From Astrothelium macrocarpum (Eukaryota > Ascomycota > Dothideomycetes > Trypetheliales > Trypetheliaceae): a stretch of 64,000 nt of DNA. Under the pieces are notes generated by a model. That model saw nothing but the letters and a program-made list of their open reading frames with translations, did no database searches and had not been told where the DNA came from. The position numbers were made by a program, and so were the translations under genes. Below, piece by piece: positions 1-10,694 of the stretch. The DNA lies in the NCBI GenBank assembly GCA_021030915.1, contig JAGEMR010000017.1, positions 62,001-126,000 on the forward strand. The letters are read 5' to 3'. How positions within the stretch are numbered: the stretch's first letter is position 1; every line of letters begins with the position of its first letter.

Positions 1-127
1 CGCCGCCACCGCAGCAACCGCCAACCACCACGTCTTGAGCGGCGCTGCGGGCCTCGATGCTTCCGATGCCGAGACCGCGGCGTTTGCGTACCATGTCGGC
101 CAGGATGGTGGCGCGGCGGAGTTTTAG
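1..127 (+). CDS. C-terminal end of an unidentified protein (5' truncated by window edge)
   Basis: Frame 2 from the first base is open and reads about 41 codons to TAG at 125-127. The tail is rich in Ala and Gly (ending GQDGGAAEF) and the DNA is GC-rich, unlike the G-rich non-coding DNA just after it, which supports coding. There is no recognisable domain, so no function is assigned. It could also be the last exon of a longer spliced gene upstream. Confidence 0.5.
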   Translation, partial: AATAATANHHVLSGAAGLDASDAETAAFAYHVGQDGGAAEF

Positions 128-1158
128 TCGCGGTGGGTGGGGTTGGGGGGTGGTGGTGGTGGGGAGGAGGATGGGTGTGGGAAGGGGGGTGAAGGTGGAG
201 ATGGGGTGGAAAAGGATTGCTTTTTTTGGAATTCTGCAAAAAGAATGGCTGTCATGTCTTTTATCGTTTGTTTCCCCTTGGCCAGAGGGGGGACGATGCC
301 GGATCTGCGGTGCGTCGCTAGCGCTGTTGCTAGATTATATGACGTGCTCGGATGCGTGTCGTGCGTGGTAGGCATGCAGAGTGTGCTATCATGGACAACG
401 AGGACGAGGTCGAGGAAGAAGCACGAGCGTGGATTGAGAGTGTGATGATGCCGGGATATATGCGAGGATGTAGACTGCAGAATGTCGGGATTTGGAGATG
501 GGGAGGTGTGTGGTGTTTGATGTCGTGATCAGAGTCTCAGCTGTCATTCGCTTCTACTTTATTTCTTGCTTTCGAGATTCGAGTCGTTGCTACAACGGGA
601 CCTGTCTCTCAAAATCGTTATTCGTATGTAGACGGAGGAAGAGGCTGGGATACACGATATAGGGCTCTCTTTTGGGTGGTGAAGAACCGGTGCAGTCTCT
701 TGTTTGATTTGAGGAGAAAGTGTGGGTGTAGCGTTCCAAAAGAAACCAGGAACAGACTGGCGGAAGGTAAAGAGGAAGACATCGGTTGCTTTGTACATCA
801 TGTACGGTGGGGAGCAATAGGACGGATGTAAACGGGTTAGATATTGGGAATTTGTTTCGAGAAGGGTGCGAAATCAAGCATAGATTTCTTCTTGCTCACG
901 CGTTGATACAGATGAGTCTTCTATGCGTGGTTCGCCCAGGAAATTTCATCGGCCCCCTTTGTGTACCTATGTTAGAGTGCTTAGCTTTCGTTCCATGTAT
1001 CGATCTCCAGACCTTGTCGTGCTTTCCCTTTTTCATCAAAATGATCCTCTTGATAGGGTTGCATTTGCCGTATGAATAATACATGAATGTTATACATAGA
1101 AGGCTATTTTAGCTTACAGATGCCGGATTGCTTACTCTGCAGCAAAACCATGATCACG
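128..1158. other. Intergenic region, convergent 3' ends
   Basis: This is the spacer between the end of the plus-strand gene at 127 and the end of the minus-strand Sec20 gene at 1159. It starts with a G-rich tract (about 137-200). Only short overlapping frames of low quality occur; no start with supporting splice sites or family motif was seen. Confidence 0.5.
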
Positions 1159-2567
1159 TCAAAGCTCATCTCTCGCTCTCGCCTCCTCATATTTCTGCGC
1201 TTCGACCGGCTCTTCCCACATCCGCTTCTTTGGGTTTCTGGGTCGATCCGACTCAACCAACACCGTGCCGTCCGCTCGACGAGGCAAACCATCATCAGCC
1301 TTAACGTCCCTCTGACTTTCCTCCTTCTCCTCATCCGTCCGCTCATTCACCCCAGAGTCCGCCTTGCTCGCCTCCGCCATCTTCCACACCTTTTCCGACA
1401 AGCTCTCCTTCTCCCCGCCCTGGCTCCCCTGCACACCCTGCTTCGCCCCCATCCCCCCGGCTCCCGCCCCAATACTCGGTCTCGCCGGTTCCCCCGCCAT
1501 CGGATATCTCTGCGCGCCTCCCTGTGCACTCGGCAATACCTTCAACGGCGGCCTCGTCTCCACACTCACTCCCGCCCTCTGCGTCTCTCCGGCCCCAACC
1601 AACCCTCCAAGCGCCACCACCACCCTAAACAATCCCTTCAGCGGCACCCACAGCAGCCACCACGCGGGGCCGTACACCCAGCGGCGCAGCACCAGCCACG
1701 CGATCGTGCTCACCAGCAGCCAGAAGCTCGTCTCCAGGTACCACGTGTCGCTCTTCTGGCTGCGCACCAGCGCGCCCACGAGCCCGCGCGACGCCCGCAG
1801 CAGCTCGTCCAGCGACGTGTAGCGCGTGCTCAGCTCCGCCAGCGCCGCCGTGCTCGCGTCCAGCGTGTCCTGCGCGAAGCGCGAGCGCGCCAGCGACGCT
1901 TGCAGGAGCGCGTGCGTCGAGCGCAGCGATGCCGTCACGTCGCTGGACGCGCTGAGCAGAAGGTCGTCTTGTGTTTGAGGCGTTGTTTTTGAAGGACGGG
2001 GGCGGGGTTGGAGGGATCCGGGCGAGGAGGGGTTGAGCGAGGGGGAGGAGGGGTTCGTGGGAGGTGGTGAGCGCAAGGAGGCGAGCAGCGCTGCGCGGTT
2101 TTGTTGGATGGCGGTTGTTGAGGCGCGTTTGGCGGCGATGGAGGCTTTGCGGAACTGAGAGCGGGCGCTGGAGATGGGTGTTAGAAGGGTTACGGGAAAG
2201 GATTGGTGGGAGAAGAGATTTCGTACTGTTTTAGGTCTTCTTCGAGCCTGGCTACTTGTGCTGCCACGCGAGCTTTGTCTTGAACACGGGCGCTGCTTCT
2301 TCGAGAACCGGCGCTAGATATGCTACCAGTCAAGTCGTCAACGTCGAGCTTGAGGAGTTCGAGATCCTCCTCGTGCTGGTTCAATCGGGTCTGGATTTCA
2401 GAGGCGAGGTCTTCTCGAAGGCTGTCAGGATCGGGTTGGTTGCTTGGAGATGATGTTCCAGGATTAGAGCCAAGCCTTGCAAGGCGGTTGATGAGGGTGA
2501 AGCTCTGCTTGACTGAGTCGGATAATGTCTGTAGAGGCGTAGAAGTGTCAGAAGAAGGTGCTGGCAT
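1159..2567 (-). CDS. sec20: Sec20-like ER SNARE (BNIP1/Sec20 family)
   Basis: Two exons, 2567-2227 and 2167-1159; the intron 2226-2168 has GTACGA..CTAAC..CAG and joins to give the LKHARSQFRKA segment. The predicted 449-residue protein has a Ser-rich N-terminus, a helical linker (about 65-150), a SNARE-like helix (about 205-255), then a hydrophobic anchor (about 260-280) followed by Trp-rich sequence. The family is a Q-SNARE of the ER acting in retrograde Golgi-to-ER fusion with Ufe1/Use1-type partners. The chain ends in RDEL, an HDEL-like retrieval signal; yeast Sec20 is known to end in HDEL, which strongly supports the call. The lumenal tail is long and charged. Start chosen at the first ATG (MPAPSSDTS). 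Confidence 0.88.
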
Positions 2568-2750
2568 GATTGGTCTTGGGTAGGAGGGGAGGGGTACAAG
2601 TGCAAGATAAGGTAGGTAAGGTAGATAAAGTTGCGGCCAGTCGATGTCACCCGGTCTAGACTTCCATGAAACAAAGAAATCGTCCCGTCTTTAACGACTC
2701 TTCAGAAAGATTTGCGCAGAGGCTCGTATGAGTCTCTCGCAGTACTTGAG

Positions 2751-3101
2751 ATGATCACTCGCTTCATCACTTCCGTGCGCACCACCTTTAATCCCTTTTC
2801 TCGACCTGGAAAAACCGCGCGTTCCTTTCTCGCCCTCCTGCCACCGGATGCCCGACGTAGCATGAAGGTCGATGTTCAAATGCTCCCAAAAAATTCGGAG
2901 GACCCAGCTTCTTTAGGTTTATCCTTTAGTGTGTTCAAACAATTGATTGTATGAGAGGTCTGATGGGCTAATTAATGCTATGTAGAAGACGGCAAAGAAA
3001 TGAACCTCGATCTGGGCAAATTGAAAATTAAAGACATCATGAATGAGGTTGATAGGCATTCGCGATTATTGGGCAGAAAAGAAGAGCTATCATCCGGTTG
3101 A
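2751..3101 (+). CDS. MRPL44: Mitochondrial large-subunit ribosomal protein mL53 (yeast MRPL44 family)
   Basis: Two exons, 2751-2928 and 2986-3101; the intron 2929-2985 (GTGTGT..GCTAAT..TAG) creates the junction LGLSF-K-DGKEMN. The product is 97 residues, the normal length for this small protein of the mitochondrial 54S subunit. It begins MITRFITSVRTTFNPF, an Arg-rich start suited to matrix import, and carries family-typical RSFLALLPPDAR and LKIKDIMNEVDRHSR segments. An upstream in-frame ATG at 2712 exists, but the 2751 start matches family length better. The start lies less than 200 bp from the Sec20 start at 2567, so the two housekeeping genes share a short divergent promoter. Confidence 0.85.
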
Positions 3102-3535
3102 AAGGCAAATATTCGCACCGCATTTGTCCAAGAAAGTACGGCATCTCTCCTCATTCGGAGGCCTCTACGCATAGCATTCATCGAGCCAAAGCGCAAAAGG
3201 TGTTTCGGCAGAACTGAAATCATGCATTACCAAGATCACTGTGGTAGGGATCTTGGAGCGAAGAACTACCTTTGCTCAATGCGGCCCCTGACATGATTTG
3301 TATTAATTTTCTCGAAGCTACTTATGTACTATGACCGAGTCTAGTCCTATAACTATCAAGCGACGCCTCACCTTTCATGATGAGCTTTGACCTAAGTCAT
3401 TCACAACCGTCCCATTCATTTCTCCATCGACCCTAGCTCTGAATGTCCAAATTAGCCACCGTGAGATGTCAATAATTAGACGACAATAAAGCTATTAGAC
3501 TAAGATACGTGCGGCCTAGAATATACTGAGGTATT
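3102..3535. other. Intergenic, convergent 3' region
   Basis: AT-rich spacer between the 3' ends of the mL53 gene (plus) and the pyrophosphatase gene (minus). Nothing beyond probable 3' untranslated sequence was seen. Confidence 0.5.
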
Positions 3536-4854
3536 CTAGACAGACGCACCAGAGATGAAGAACCACTTGTCAATGCTTGGGTCAATCGGTGCAGGCAGCA
3601 AGTTCTCTCCACGAGGAACGTTGAGCGTGCTAGGGTCAACGCGATGTTGGGAATGAGCAACGGTTGTATTTGTACTATACAAAATTAGCAATGTCTCTTT
3701 AGGAGAAAAAATGTCAAACATACAGGGAGACATCGCCAGGCTTGGTCTTTCCAGTAATCAGGCGCTCCCAAGCCTCGGCGCATTCGCGAACGATATCCGT
3801 GGCATACTTTTTATTCTTGCACTCGCCGGAAAAGGCAAACTGGTTCTCTGGCTTGCCATCCGGGATCTTGTAGATGCGGAACCACTCATTAGTCGCGCGC
3901 AACAATCCCGGAAGGTGGCGCTCAACATCCTCAATGTCGTTGAGCTTGGGTGCGAGAGGGTCGTTGATGTCGATGACAATGATCTTCCAGTCAGTCTCTT
4001 CCTCGTCAAGCAGAGCCATCACACCCAGGACCTTGACCTGCTTTACCTCACCGGGCTTGGCAACGAGCTCGCCAATTTCGCAGACGTCGAGAGGGTCGTT
4101 GTCACCTTTGGCCTTGGTCTCCGGATGGACGACATTGGGATCTTCCCAGGTCTAGAGTACGTCAGAAATGAAAATAGTAGCCACGTTGTGGACTTGATCT
4201 CAGAGCCAGCCTACCTGAGGAAAGGCACCGTAGTTCCAAAGGTATCCTTTGTGGGGGAAGCAATTGCGGACGAATCGGAGTTTGCCTTTCTTGATATCTT
4301 GCTTGATTGGATTGAGGGTTTCTTCTTTGGAAATCTACGTATACTCTGATCAGCAAAATGCCAGGTGTTGTTGGGAGAGTTCAATGAGCTCAATTCGAGG
4401 CAGGACAGACCTCCATCTTGGCATTGGTCCATCGGGGGACTTCGACAATCATGTTGAGTACAGTTTGCTGCTCATTGGCATAAAGGGGAATATCGTGAAA
4501 AGGAGACAGCGGTGTGCCATCTTTTTCAATGTAGACACGGTGCTCAAGAGTATTGGGAGCAGCAATTTTTCGGGCCGTGTACACTGCGGGAGCCTTGGAA
4601 TGGTATCCCTTTTCTGAAATGGGAAGCGCAGTCATTTCGATGGAGGATGGGGAGGAAGTGGAAAGATGGCGAGCAAGTTGTGCGGTGCGAGAATGCAGGT
4701 TGCTGAGTTCGGTGGTGGAGCTGGCGGGGCGACAGGGCGACGCCAGCTTCGCCAACGTCAGGGCAGACTGTCCGGGTTTGACAGCCTGGCTTGTTGCATA
4801 GCACGCTTTTCCTGCTCGAAGAAGGATTAGTGGGCGCGGTTGAAGGCCCAACAT
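3536..4854 (-). CDS. ppa: Inorganic pyrophosphatase, probably with a mitochondrial presequence
   Basis: Four exons: 4854-4411, 4334-4215, 4151-3724 and 3674-3536, with introns of 76, 63 and 49 bp. The protein hydrolyses PPi to two phosphates. Visible family I hallmarks are VEVPRWTNAKMEISKEE, GYLWNYGAFPQTWEDP and the metal-binding stretch KGDNDPLDVCEIG, followed by VKVLGVMALLDEEETDWKI and a C-terminus FFISGASV. From the ATG at 4854 there is a 73-residue Arg/Ser-rich, acid-poor extension (LLRAGKACYATSQ, then RTAQLARHLSTSS) resembling a matrix-targeting signal. A second ATG at 4635 (MTALPISEKG) would give a cytosolic form. Both starts are in one open frame, so either a mitochondrial Ppa2 or a dual-localised enzyme is possible. 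Confidence 0.93.
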
Positions 4855-5010
4855 GCAGCAAACACTACAAAATCGGAGCAAAGGCGACGTGATTACAAGT
4901 AGAATTCGGCCGATCGGTGCAACTCTCCACAAGCAGACCCTGTACATGCTAGACTGTTTGAAGCTGCCTCGGGATCTCAATTCAACTATTTGGGTTTAGA
5001 AATGCTTGCT

Positions 5011-7038
5011 TTAATATAGCTTGTTCGGCTTCCAAAATCTCGCAAACACATTTTCTTCTTCCATCATCTCCTTGTCGTTGCCAGTCATGCCTGCCACTGC
5101 AAAATCATCATCATACACCATTATTTCACGATATCCGTCGTTGTCTCCCACCCAATTAGGATTTTCAAACCAAGTGCCATCATTCTGATATGTGTCTACA
5201 CCATTGAAGAATTCATCTCCTTGGCAAGAGCCTTCATGGACCATGTCTTCCCTGAATGAAACAGTTCGCCTAGGAGGTGTCTTCCCTACAAATGACTTGC
5301 TCTCACATTGACTGTGATTTCTGGCATAATCTTCACGCACGTGAGCCTGTCGCAGCAGTGGTTTTGTTGATTCGCTTTGAGGCCTTGATTTCTTCCGATC
5401 TTCCGTTATTCGCTTGTCTAGAAACCTTTGTTTTTCCACTATCAATGCATACGACGATCCATCGCGTCTTGAGTGCAACGAAGATTGTATTGACTCCGGC
5501 TTTGCGAGTACAGCTTCGCACTCATGCAGCAAGTGAGAGAGGGATGAGGAAGGTCCTTGAAGCGCACCATGAATCATTGGTTCGTTCGATACATTGGTTA
5601 CGGATCGAGTGTCGGCATTATTATGAATCTCGTCATTGCCACTTGATACAATATCAACTGCTTTTGGACGACAACAGGACCTCGTATCTGATGTTTTCTG
5701 ACTACCAACCTCATCTTGATGATGTCTTGCCATCGCCTCTTGAACTGTGATTCGTTCAGAGGTTGGCCCTGAAAGTCTTTTCCCTCTAGACAACGGCCGT
5801 AATGCATTAGCATGGGTAGCTTCACTCTTCAGAGCTCCCTTGGAGGGCTGAAAGTTTTCATCCGGTGTACTTGGTAGCATGGAATTGAATTTTGGAGGTG
5901 AACGTTGATTGCATGAGGCGGACCAGGTAAGGTAACTTGTCTTCAAGGCATTTCTTATTGTGTTTTCAAGGTATGGAAAAGGTTTCGGTGAAGGGGTTTC
6001 CACGCTTGGAACGACAGGTTGAGAACGCATTGAACCATCTTCTGTCTGGCTTAAGCTTGCACGTGGCAGAATAGTCATCGACTTCTGGGCTGCAATTGCA
6101 CTATGCCTATGGTATGGTTTGTGCTTGAAGTGATGATCGCCAGTATTTTGATTTTTTCCAATGTTTGAACTTGCAACGTTCTGGTCAAGCTCAGAAAACG
6201 GGCGTCTTTTGCTCTTGAAAAATTCCGAAACCTGCTCGTCATGTGCTTGTTCTTGCTTCTTTTTTCTTGAGTGCCGATCCACTGTCACCTTAGACGGTCC
6301 TTTGGAAGTTTCCGTGGATTTCTCGAGAAATTTCATCTCTGAAAAACAAAGATCTGGGACTTCTCAACTGTTAGATAAGGGAGTGTTGCCTGACGAATGC
6401 TTATACTCACGGCCTCGACCTCGCCTGGGCGATGAAGCCCTTCCGTTCCTGAAAAGACCTGCATCTTTTTGTGTTTTGAGCTGTGATACGAAGATTTACT
6501 GTCATTTCTCATGCCTCGTTTAATGTACCTGACAACTTACTGTCAAGCGATCTCTTGCTACATTCTTGGCGTGGAACGTATGCACGAATCCGACTCCGCT
6601 CTTTTCCTTACTACGTCGGAATTTTTTTCCGGCCTTAGTCTGTTTTTGACCATTTGACTTATTTCGTCTTCGATTTTTGGACCTTCCCGGTTTTGGATGA
6701 TACTTGTCTACCTTTGTCTTTTTCCTAGATCTCCTCCTGTATGGTTCCGCAGACGTAGCCGCAGACGCAGAGGATCTTGTCGAACGATCGGAGCTTTGCG
6801 AGTCATCGTCAAATGTGTCTTGAAGAACTTCTGGCTGAGCCCTCAACGTTTCTCTCTGTTGTGGAACAGCATCCTCAAGTAACGAGCTGTCTCTAGATGG
6901 CCGTTGACGCTTACGCTTGTACCTCGGCGAATCCGGCTCAGGGTTCACGCGCTGGAAAAATGAGGGGATACCTAGTCTTGCAGCCAGACTTTGCTCCTCT
7001 GGTGCGTATGTGTTCTGCAACCATTGGTTGATGTCCAT
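5011..7038 (-). CDS. Conserved fungal protein of unknown function
   Basis: Three exons: 7038-6541, 6480-6411 and 6359-5011, giving about 638 residues. Introns start GTAAGT and GTGAGT and end CACAG and GAGAAG; phases join cleanly to give GRGLPDLCFSEMKFLEK. The N-terminus MDINQWLQNTYAPEEQ, a basic YKRKRQR segment near residue 40, an RRSRKKTKVDKYHPK block, and the C-terminal ENVFARFWKPNKLY look conserved among filamentous ascomycete hypotheticals as far as I recall. The rest is low-complexity Ser/Lys/Arg. Several basic clusters suggest a nuclear protein. There is no enzymatic motif. The start at 7038 was preferred to the ATG at 7110 because MDINQWL is the recognisable N-terminus. Confidence 0.75.
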
Positions 7039-9264
7039 TTTGCGGCAGTCAGGGATCAGACTAATAGAAGAAGGTGGGTGCGCCAGAAGCCAAGAGGAGA
7101 GTGGGACCAATGCAACTTCGGTTGCGCGGAGATAAGTCTATTACCTGGGAATACACCTTGAGCGGTATCCTCTCCTTACTCTGACAGAATGTGAAGTCTG
7201 TAAGGTGCAGTATGCCTTTGTGTCTGGGGGTTCAAGGTGGCATAAGGATAGAACTGCCAGGTCCTGTCATGGACTCACCATGTGGGTTTGCTCCGGGATT
7301 TTGGACAAGTAAAGTTCAGGCTTTGGGTCAACACAGCTTGTCAATTGCGTGCTACGCCGCCAAATCAAGTTTTTCAATGTATAGGAACTTGATTGTAACT
7401 GATACGATCACCCACTGTTTGATGGCATCGCAATCCTTGAGATCGGGTCGATTAACGGATGAGATCCCATGTCAAGCCCAGAGTTAAGGCATCTGACGAC
7501 CAAGCAAGGTAATGGTTACACAGGGACCAAGATTGAGATATCGGGAGCGCTGGAGCCAGTCTCGGAAATATTACCAGCGTGGAAGCCCAAGGAAACTCAT
7601 TTTGAGAGAACCCCAGTTAATGTAGAATGAGTCACAATTTATGCACTCAAAAGCGTCTCTGTCTTGTCTTGTAGGTAAAGAGATGAAGTCGCGGACGGTA
7701 CCAGCTGTGTGGCTTTGCCGAGAGCCCGAGACGGTGATGGGCGTCAGATCGTATCCAAATCCTTAGGGCTGTCGATCCTGTAATGACACGACGATTAGGC
7801 AACACAAGTACTTTCAGTAATGACTGTTATATTACCTGTGTAAGGCAGCAAATTTCTACGTTGTTTTGACACGGTCACGGCAGTGTTACGACTAGAGGAC
7901 TAAAGTGGCTGGGTTAGTAAGTTTGGCCTGAGGTGCCCAAACAGGTATTGGTCAATTGACTCCCGACGTCCCGTCAAGAAAAGGGTTAAAGTTTTACTAG
8001 AATGTCAGATACATGTCTAGACAACGCGTAAACTACATGCTCTCTTGAGAAGTTGGCTGCTTGGCTAGGGCTGGCACTTGCTGGCGATCCACTTGGCTGC
8101 GTAAATGCCTCTGCAGCTATTCCATGTATTCCGATAGTTTCAAAAGCCATGATGGATTTCCTATACCCGCTGCCCACTTTTGATTATACAATCGGTAGCA
8201 CATTTGGGTGATGGCGGATACAATGACTTTGGGAGGTTGGTCATTGATCGTTGTTTGAACACGCTCACGGACCAAGCACACGCTAGAGTGTTAAGCTTCT
8301 TCCAAGCTCACTTCGGCTTGTCTAGGCCTAACCCCACGTCTGTTGGTGTTGCTCTACCTTGCACATATTACTGGCCAATGTACTGCGGGGTGCCATACTC
8401 GAAAAGCTAACCGTTCGATCAAGAGCAGACACACGCCCAGCCACAGCCCGGGCTTTCTCCACGCCAGGACTTTCCATGAAGACGGTCCCCCGCCGGTTCA
8501 GGAAATGTTCTCTTGCATAAGGCAGAAACTAGGGTCCGTTGGGACGCAATGAATCGTGATGGATTAGGCCTAACGGAGCCGCCAACTGGACCGCCGTTCG
8601 ATGGGCCGCATGATCTTCTGAACACGGGACGGCATCAACGTCTCCCAGCCTGATCCTTCATCGCGTTCTGGATCGTTTCTTACGCGGTGTCTGCAACGGC
8701 AATCCTCCATCTGCGCAGCTCGTCACAGTGTGCGTGTCGACCCCCCGGCCCAGCTTCTGCGAACCAGTCCTCTTATCTGTGGATGCATGATTAGCCGTGG
8801 AGTTTTAGGCCCCATTCACTAATCCATTCCTTGAGTGGTTTTGGCAAAGGCAAGAAACTTCTTAGCGTCTTCCTCAGTGTGAGGGGGCCTTTTGGGCCTG
8901 CCGTTCTTGTGCCCCACCAAGGGCGGCTTTCACTTGCTCCCGCATCACCACTTAACCTTCCCCATATTGTACAATCCTGCGCTTGATCGTCTGCGGTATG
9001 TAGCTTGAAAATCTGAGCGGTGCTCTCAGTCACTCCCGTAGCCTCGGATCTATCCAGCGGCTGCAATCTGTCGCCCAGGTAGTCCGCTATCCTGCAAGCA
9101 GCGTCTGCGCCGTCTCACTTGCGACGTCGCAGCATTGCACACATTCCCTGCTTCAATTCTCACCTTCTGCACAACTTCATCCACCTTCCACCACTCGCTC
9201 ACTTCCATCGCAGCAGTGTCAAGCCTGCGAAATCGAGGGTACCTGAGATCGGCCGCGTCCGATC
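7039..9264. other. Long gene-poor divergent intergenic region (2.2 kb)
   Basis: Lies between the divergently transcribed unknown gene (start 7038) and the glycine-rich RNA-binding gene (start 9265). Both strands show only short frames without family motifs. The last 150 bases (about 9115-9264) are pyrimidine-rich, consistent with the 5' leader of the RNA-binding gene. No RNA gene was recognised. Confidence 0.5.
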
Positions 9265-10150
9265 ATGTCCAAATTGTTCATTGGGTCCGCAGTTCCAGAG
9301 CCTTGTAGGACAGTCGTCATTGGAAAATCCGAGCTTACTGAGGCTGCAGCGGCCTCGCCTGGCACACTGATGATGCGACGCTCCGATCCAAATTCGAGGA
9401 ATTCGGTCAAGTTGAAGAAGCTGTACGGCACAGCGCCCCAGGTGACATGCGCCCCGGCTGACGTCAATCTAGATTGTCGTAAAAGACCGAGATACTGGCC
9501 GTAGCCGTGGTTTCGGCTTTGTGCGCTTCACACAAGAATCGGAGGCAGATGCGGCCATCCAGTCCATGAACAATGTTGAGTGAGTCAACACTTCATCCTC
9601 GTCAAAATTTTCTAGACCGCTTGGCTTGAACGAAATTTCGGGCTCTTCATCTCCTGAAAGCGTTGGGAGACGCTAGCCTTGAAAAGGGTGTGGCCGAATC
9701 TTTACTAACCCAAAGCAGATTCGACGGCCGAGTAATTCGTGTCGATAAGGCTTCCGACCGTGGAAGTGGAGGTGGAGGTGGAGGCGGTGGCGGCTTTGGT
9801 CGCGGTGGATACGGCGGTCGTTCAGGTGGATACGGAGGAAGCTATGGGGGCGGCTACGGTACGCTTGGACACGGAATTGAGCTAAGCACACGACTTTAAC
9901 AATCTCTACAGGCGGCGGCGGCAGCGGCGGCGGTGGATATTCACGACAGGGCGGAGGTGAGTGAAGCTTGAACGGAATCGGAATACCTGCATTATACGAT
10001 TTGCTGACTGATCGCGCAGGTTATGGAGGCAGTAGCGGTGGATGGGGAGGCAACCAAGGCTACAGCAATCAGTCCGGTGGAGGTGGCTATCAGCAAGGAG
10101 GCTCCTATGATCAGGGCGGTCAGCAAGGTGGTTCTGGTGGTGGTTGGTAG
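9265..10150 (+). CDS. Glycine-rich RNA-binding protein with one RRM
   Basis: Six exons: 9265-9284, 9350-9422, 9473-9579, 9719-9858, 9912-9956 and 10020-10150, giving 171 residues. The first exon is only 20 nt (MSKLFIG) and joins to GGLAWHTDDATLRSKFEEFG. RNP2 (KLFIGGL) and RNP1 (RGFGFVRF) are both present, and the RRM ends near FDGRVIRVDKASDR. The second half is Gly/Tyr/Gln/Ser repeats (GGYGGRSGGYGGSYGGGYG) ending GGSGGGW. This is the layout of stress- or cold-responsive GRPs that bind RNA through the RRM and associate through the Gly-rich tail. Intron 3 (9580-9718) is 139 bp, over twice the length of its neighbours. Confidence 0.92.
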
Positions 10151-10694
10151 ACAAAGTGATTCTGAAATGCCTTCATCACACTTGGGTTCCTATATCATTG
10201 AACGAAGGAAAGGTATAAAGGTTGGGCACACGGAAGAAATGGGTTTCGGGAAGACAGTCGCGAAGGCGAGAACTCCAAACCAAGAATTGCTCTAGTCTTT
10301 TTGTTTTCCTTGGTTCGAGATATCCAGTGCGTCTGTTTTTGCTTGCTGCAGACTGGAGGAGGGAATGCAAACCATCAACAAGCCTTGGCGACCATTTAAT
10401 TGGTCTTGTGGGCTGATAAATTTTCTTCTAATTTGAGAACTTTAAGACGGGAAGCCATGCTTTTTGATAATGTAATCGGATTTGCTTTTTGTGCAAACGA
10501 TTTTCAGCCCTGGCCTGCGATCGATAAGATGTTTCACAATTCCAAAGGGGTCCAAGAGGCGAGGGAATATGGGAGAAGAGGAAAAGAAGACCATCCCCTT
10601 CACCGCTCCCGCCTCGTTGGCAGAACAATTCTAATTGACGTAAATGCGCCTGCACATCCCCAAATTATGCTCCCAGTAATCAATCAGGGCTGTC
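10151..10694. other. Intergenic region
   Basis: Between the 3' end of the RRM gene and the start of the Rcl1 gene on the same strand. Probable 3' untranslated sequence and promoter; no gene or RNA feature seen. Confidence 0.4.

Noticed and set aside
1087..1992. 301-codon plus-strand frame antisense to Sec20
   Set aside because: Shadow frame of a well-supported gene, Arg/Pro/His-rich as expected from reading the opposite strand of GC-rich coding DNA.
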